From: Sporichthyaceae bacterium | Lineage (GTDB): Bacteria > Actinomycetota > Actinomycetes > JACCYY01 | Length of the DNA: 8,738 nucleotides | Direction: 5' to 3' | NCBI GenBank assembly: GCA_013696235.1 | Contig: JACCYY010000266.1 | Coordinates: forward strand, 1-8,738 | Part shown: positions 6,212-8,738 of the stretch, piece after piece | Layout: the number at the start of each line of letters is the position of its first letter | Numbering within the stretch: the stretch's first letter is position 1 | The notes under the pieces: model-generated | What the model was told of the DNA's origin: nothing | The model's input: only the letters and a program-made list of their open reading frames with translations | Database searches by the model: none | Translations under genes and position numbers: made by a program

Positions 6212-7303
6212 CTACGGCGTCGTCGGCACCTCGATCTCGCCCGAGATGATCTGCTCCTTGAACGCCTCGAGGTCGGCGCTGATGTCGTCGATCGCGCCAC
6301 CGGTCGTGGAGTAGCCCACGCCGTCAGCCTCGAGGTCGAAGATGACGTCGCCGCTCTCGACGGTGCCCTCGTTGACCGCGATGATGAAGTCGTACACCGC
6401 CACGTCGACCTTCTTGAGCATCGACGTGATGATCACCGGCTGGATCTCAGGGGCGACCAGGTTGTACTGGTCGGAGTCGACCCCGATCGCGAACGCGCCA
6501 GCAGCCGCAGCGGCCTCGAACACGCCGCCCCCGGATCCGCCCGCGGCCTGGTACACGATGTCGGCACCCCCCTGGTACATGCCCTCGGCCGCGGTCCGGC
6601 CCTTGGCCGGGTCGGCGAAGCCGGAGAAGTCCGGCGGCTGCGTGAGGTAGGTGACGTCGATCGTGATGTCCGGGTTCACGGCCTGCGCGCCGGCGGCATA
6701 GCCGGCCTGGAACTTCTGGATCAGCGGCACCTCGACGCCGCCGACGAAGCCGATGTGCCCGGCCTCGCTCTTGAGCGCCGCAGCCGCACCGACCAGGAAC
6801 GAGCCCTGCTCCTCGGCGAAGATCAGGTTCGTGACGTTGTCGCCCGGCGTGGATGCCGCGTCGGAGTCCACGATCGCGAACTGGACGTCGGGGTACTCCG
6901 GCGCCACGAGGGCGACCGAGGCGCCGTACGCGAAGCCGACCGCGATGATCGGGTTGAAGCCGGCATCGGCCAGCGTGCGCAGGCGCTCCTCGCGCTGGGT
7001 CTCGGCCTCGCCGGTCTCAGCGGCGGCCTCCTGGAACCCGACGCCGAGCTCCTCGGCGGCCCGGTCCAGGCCAGCGGCGGCGGCGTCGTTGAACGACTGG
7101 TCGCCACGACCGCCGACGTCGAACGCCATGCCGATCTGGTAGTCCGGGGACTGCGGCTCCTCCCCGGTCTCCTCCGGGGCGGAACTCGATCCGGTGCCGG
7201 TCGACTCGCTGGTCTGTGTGGTGGGCTCGTTGGTCTCGCCTCCGCAGCCCACGAGGGCCAGGGATACGACGGCGAACGTCCCGATCAGTTTGCTCACACG
7301 CAA
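6212..7303 (-). CDS. BMP/PnrA-family nucleoside-binding lipoprotein (ABC transporter substrate-binding protein)
   Basis: This 363-residue extracellular receptor of the BMP family binds nucleosides and hands them to the permeases. The signal peptide is short (MRVSKL, then a hydrophobic run) and ends in the lipobox L-V-G-C20. Cys20 would be lipidated and anchor the protein to the outer face of the membrane. A Thr/Ser/Glu/Pro-rich linker (about 23-52) follows, then the family opening IGMAFDVGGRGDQSFND (57-73) with Asp62, Phe71 and Asn72. Later marks are AVGFAYG (121-127), a GFVGG strand (185-189) and the family motif AIGVDSDQ (272-279), whose Asp276 is at a position where related proteins contact ribose. 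The start is TTG at 7303, because AAGGAGG lies 7 nt upstream. GTG 7297 would be 13 nt from it, and further N-terminal sequence is just the non-coding leader. The stop is TAG at 6212-6214. A stem-loop follows, then the ATPase. Specificity (purine or pyrimidine nucleoside, or an analogue) cannot be read from sequence. Confidence 0.94.
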   Translation of the reverse strand: MRVSKLIGTFAVVSLALVGCGGETNEPTTQTSESTGTGSSSAPEETGEEPQSPDYQIGMAFDVGGRGDQSFNDAAAAGLDRAAEELGVGFQEAAAETGEAETQREERLRTLADAGFNPIIAVGFAYGASVALVAPEYPDVQFAIVDSDAASTPGDNVTNLIFAEEQGSFLVGAAAALKSEAGHIGFVGGVEVPLIQKFQAGYAAGAQAVNPDITIDVTYLTQPPDFSGFADPAKGRTAAEGMYQGGADIVYQAAGGSGGGVFEAAAAAGAFAIGVDSDQYNLVAPEIQPVIITSMLKKVDVAVYDFIIAVNEGTVESGDVIFDLEADGVGYSTTGGAIDDISADLEAFKEQIISGEIEVPTTP

Positions 7304-7310
7304 GGTGGTG

Positions 7311-7317
7311 CCTCCTT
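7311..7317 (-). promoter_or_regulatory. Strong Shine-Dalgarno that selects the TTG start of the receptor
   Basis: AAGGAGG on the minus strand lies 7 nt before TTG 7303. It is the strongest argument for that start rather than GTG 7297, which is two codons downstream. Confidence 0.8.
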
Positions 7318-7356
7318 CAACGCGCCTGCCCTCAGGTCGGGCAAGTGATCGCCGAC

Positions 7357-7362
7357 ACTTTA
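7357..7362 (-). promoter_or_regulatory. Candidate -10 element and leader of the receptor gene
   Basis: The 151-bp gap 7304-7454 is the only sizeable non-coding stretch inside the series. On the minus strand it contains TAAAGT (7362 to 7357), an A/T-rich hexamer in otherwise GC-rich DNA, and it would give a leader of roughly 45 nt. No convincing -35 hexamer lies 16-19 nt before it. A small perfect stem (TGCCC 7327-7331 with GGGCA 7339-7343, 7-nt loop) sits just before the ribosome binding site. I saw no known riboswitch and no clear operator palindrome. Confidence 0.3.
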
Positions 7363-7454
7363 GCCGCGACCGGACCCGGTACGGACCAAACGGCGGCTGC
7401 GGCGCCAGACCGTTACGGAGTCGGTAGGTTCGCGCCGCGTGCGGACGAAGCGGC

Positions 7455-8693
7455 TCATCCCAGCGCGAGGAGCGCGGAGGCGACGAGGACGCGGACCCCG
7501 ATCCCGATCGAGCGCTCGTCGACGTCGAAGTCGCCACGGTGGAGGTCGGGGGAGATCTCCTCGTCGGCGGGGCGGACGCCGAGCCGCAGGAGCGCCCCCG
7601 GAACATCCTCGAGGTACCAGGCGAAGTCCTCGCCACCGAGGCTCTGCTCAGTCGACCTGACTGCGGGCGTCCCGAGGATCGAACGGGCCGCGGCGGCGAG
7701 GATCGCGACCGAGCTGCGCTCATTCACGACAGGCGGGACCCCGCGCACGTACTCGACCACGCACCCGACGCCGTACGGGGCGACGATCTCCTCGGCGAGG
7801 CGGGTGACGAGCGCACCGGTTGCGTCCCACACACCCAGGTCGAGGCAGCGCACCGTGCCGGACACCTCGCCCCGGTCGGGGATCACGTTCGAGCTGGTGC
7901 CCGCCGTGACCCGCCCCCACACGAGCGACAGGCCGGCGCGCGGGTCGACGCGCCGCGAGAGCGCGGCCGGGAGCCGGGTGATCACCTCGCCGAGGGCGTA
8001 GACCACGTCCGCGGTCAGGTGCGGCCTCGCGGTGTGACCACCTCGACCGGTGAGGCGGACGGTGACCTGGTCTGACGACGCGGTGATCCCGCCGACCCTG
8101 AGCCCGACACGGCCGACCACCTCTCGAGGGTCGCAGTGCAAGGCGAAGATCCGCTCGACCTGATCGAGCGCGCCGGCGGCGATGACCTCCGGGGCGCCGG
8201 CGCCAATGACCTCCTCGGCCGGCTGGAACACCAGCCGGACGTTTCCACCGACGAGCCCCTGCCGAGCCAGGTCGGCCAGCACGAGCCCGGCCCCGAGCAC
8301 GGTCGCCGTGTGGACGTCGTGACCGCACGCGTGGCAGACCCCGGGAACCGTCGACCGGTAGGGCACGTCCTTCTCGTCGACGAGCGGCAGCGCGTCGAGG
8401 TCGGCTCGCAATGCGACCGTGCGACGCGGCCGGTCCGGTCCGAGGCGGTTCTTCGTGCCCTCCACGTCGCACAGGAGTCCCGTGCCGCCGGCGAGCGGGC
8501 GGACCACGAGCCCAGCTGCGGTCAACCGGTCGACGAGCAGGCGCGACGTCCGCACCTCGGAGCCGCCGAGCTCTGGGTGGGCATGCAGGTCACGGCGGAG
8601 CGCGACGAGCTCGTCGTCGTACGGCTTGGCGGCTCGCTCGATCTCGTCCACGGTGTCCGGGAAGAGCGCGGGAGCAATCGGGAGGTCGGTCAC
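7455..8693 (-). CDS. M20-family amidohydrolase (N-acyl amino acid / hippurate hydrolase-like)
   Basis: This is a 412-residue cytoplasmic metal-dependent amidase of the M20D type, which hydrolyses N-acyl or N-aroyl amino acids and small peptides. Motifs in order: LRRDLHAHPELGGSE (32-46), ALRADLDALPL (94-104), H121-A-C123-G-H125-D-V-H128, FQPAEE (156-161), LH186CDP, the lid-domain motif GRGGHTARPH (216-225), LGGEDFAWYL (352-361) and LH385RGDFDVDE. By comparison with plant and bacterial relatives, Cys123, His125, Glu161, His186 and His385 are the likely di-metal ligands and Glu160 the general base. The set is complete, so it should be active. No signal peptide is seen. The GTG at 8693 is the first start after an in-frame TAG about 15 nt upstream; the ribosome binding site is weak, and GTGA may overlap the end of an upstream gene. 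It ends 151 bp before the receptor gene. Substrate is unknown; the location suggests deacylation of something related to the imported compound, but this is only inference. Confidence 0.92.
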   Translation of the reverse strand: MTDLPIAPALFPDTVDEIERAAKPYDDELVALRRDLHAHPELGGSEVRTSRLLVDRLTAAGLVVRPLAGGTGLLCDVEGTKNRLGPDRPRRTVALRADLDALPLVDEKDVPYRSTVPGVCHACGHDVHTATVLGAGLVLADLARQGLVGGNVRLVFQPAEEVIGAGAPEVIAAGALDQVERIFALHCDPREVVGRVGLRVGGITASSDQVTVRLTGRGGHTARPHLTADVVYALGEVITRLPAALSRRVDPRAGLSLVWGRVTAGTSSNVIPDRGEVSGTVRCLDLGVWDATGALVTRLAEEIVAPYGVGCVVEYVRGVPPVVNERSSVAILAAAARSILGTPAVRSTEQSLGGEDFAWYLEDVPGALLRLGVRPADEEISPDLHRGDFDVDERSIGIGVRVLVASALLALG

Positions 8694-8737
8694 GGCCCGT
8701 CCAGGCTACGGGTCCGCTTGGCTCCTTCGTCGTCACC
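8690..8737 (-). CDS. Possible 3' end of an upstream co-directional gene
   Basis: One minus-strand frame is open from the window edge and reads GDDEGAKRTRSLDGP before a TGA at 8692-8690. That TGA overlaps the amidohydrolase GTG as GTGA, the same arrangement as at the other end of the series. Fifteen codons are too few to recognise a family, and an open frame this short is expected often by chance. The overlap and the weak ribosome binding site of the next gene are the only support. Confidence 0.35.
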   Translation of the reverse strand, partial: GDDEGAKRTRSLDGP

Positions 8738-8738
8738 C

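Noticed and set aside
4357..6249. Very long plus-strand open frame (about 630 codons) antisense to the ATPase gene
   Set aside because: Its translation is Asp/Arg/Val/Gly/Ala-rich without motifs, as expected for the antisense of a GC-rich gene; the minus strand there has full ABC ATPase motifs.
7392..7406. Short GC stem (GGCG/CGCC, 7-nt loop) after the amidohydrolase gene as a terminator
   Set aside because: Only four pairs, and a GTTTGG rather than a T-run follows; not distinguishable from chance in this composition.
6152..7451. Word CGGACGAAGC at 6152-6161 and 7442-7451 as a shared operator in both gaps
   Set aside because: It is neither palindromic nor placed similarly relative to a promoter; the first copy is largely part of the stem-loop arm.
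7304..7723. Upstream in-frame extension of the receptor lipoprotein
   Set aside because: It would cover the leader and the amidohydrolase 3' end, would bury the signal peptide, and ignores the AAGGAGG before TTG 7303.

Overview
The window comes from a chromosome of very high G+C content with strong G/C preference at third codon positions and frequent GTG/TTG starts. This points to a high-GC actinomycete. Genus cannot be told from the sequence. Everything from about 0.53 kb to the right edge is read from the minus strand as one compact gene series. Only one gene, at the left edge, is on the plus strand, and it converges on the series.

Layout in the direction of transcription (right to left): the last codons of a possible upstream gene (8690-8737); an M20-type metal-dependent amidohydrolase (7455-8693); a 151-bp gap that is the only obvious place for an internal promoter; a BMP/PnrA-type nucleoside-binding lipoprotein (6212-7303, TTG start); a gap of about 100 bp with a strong stem-loop; a double-domain ABC ATPase (4570 to about 6111, start unresolved); two BPD_transp_2 permeases (3417-4529 and 2155-3420); cytidine deaminase (1736-2158); and a cytochrome P450 (531-1739). 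The P450 3' end overlaps the 3' end of a convergent alpha/beta-hydrolase gene (left edge to 556) by 26 bp.

The central block is recognisable as a nucleoside uptake system of the BmpDEFG / NupNOPQ / PnrA type: lipoprotein receptor, one long ATPase with a degenerate second half, and two different permeases. Cytidine deaminase converts imported cytidine or deoxycytidine to the uridine form. Permease 2, cdd and the P450 are joined by identical four-base stop/start overlaps (ATGA, TTGA, GTGA), which indicates translational coupling. The unexpected member is the P450, the distal gene. It has a complete haem site but carries Ala where the oxygen-activating Thr usually sits. The amidohydrolase at the head and the P450 at the tail suggest that the imported substrate may be a modified or acylated nucleoside-like compound, but that is inference.

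No RNA gene, CRISPR array, insertion sequence or integrase was seen. Apart from the P450 insertion, the genes look like ordinary vertically inherited actinobacterial genes with uniform composition.
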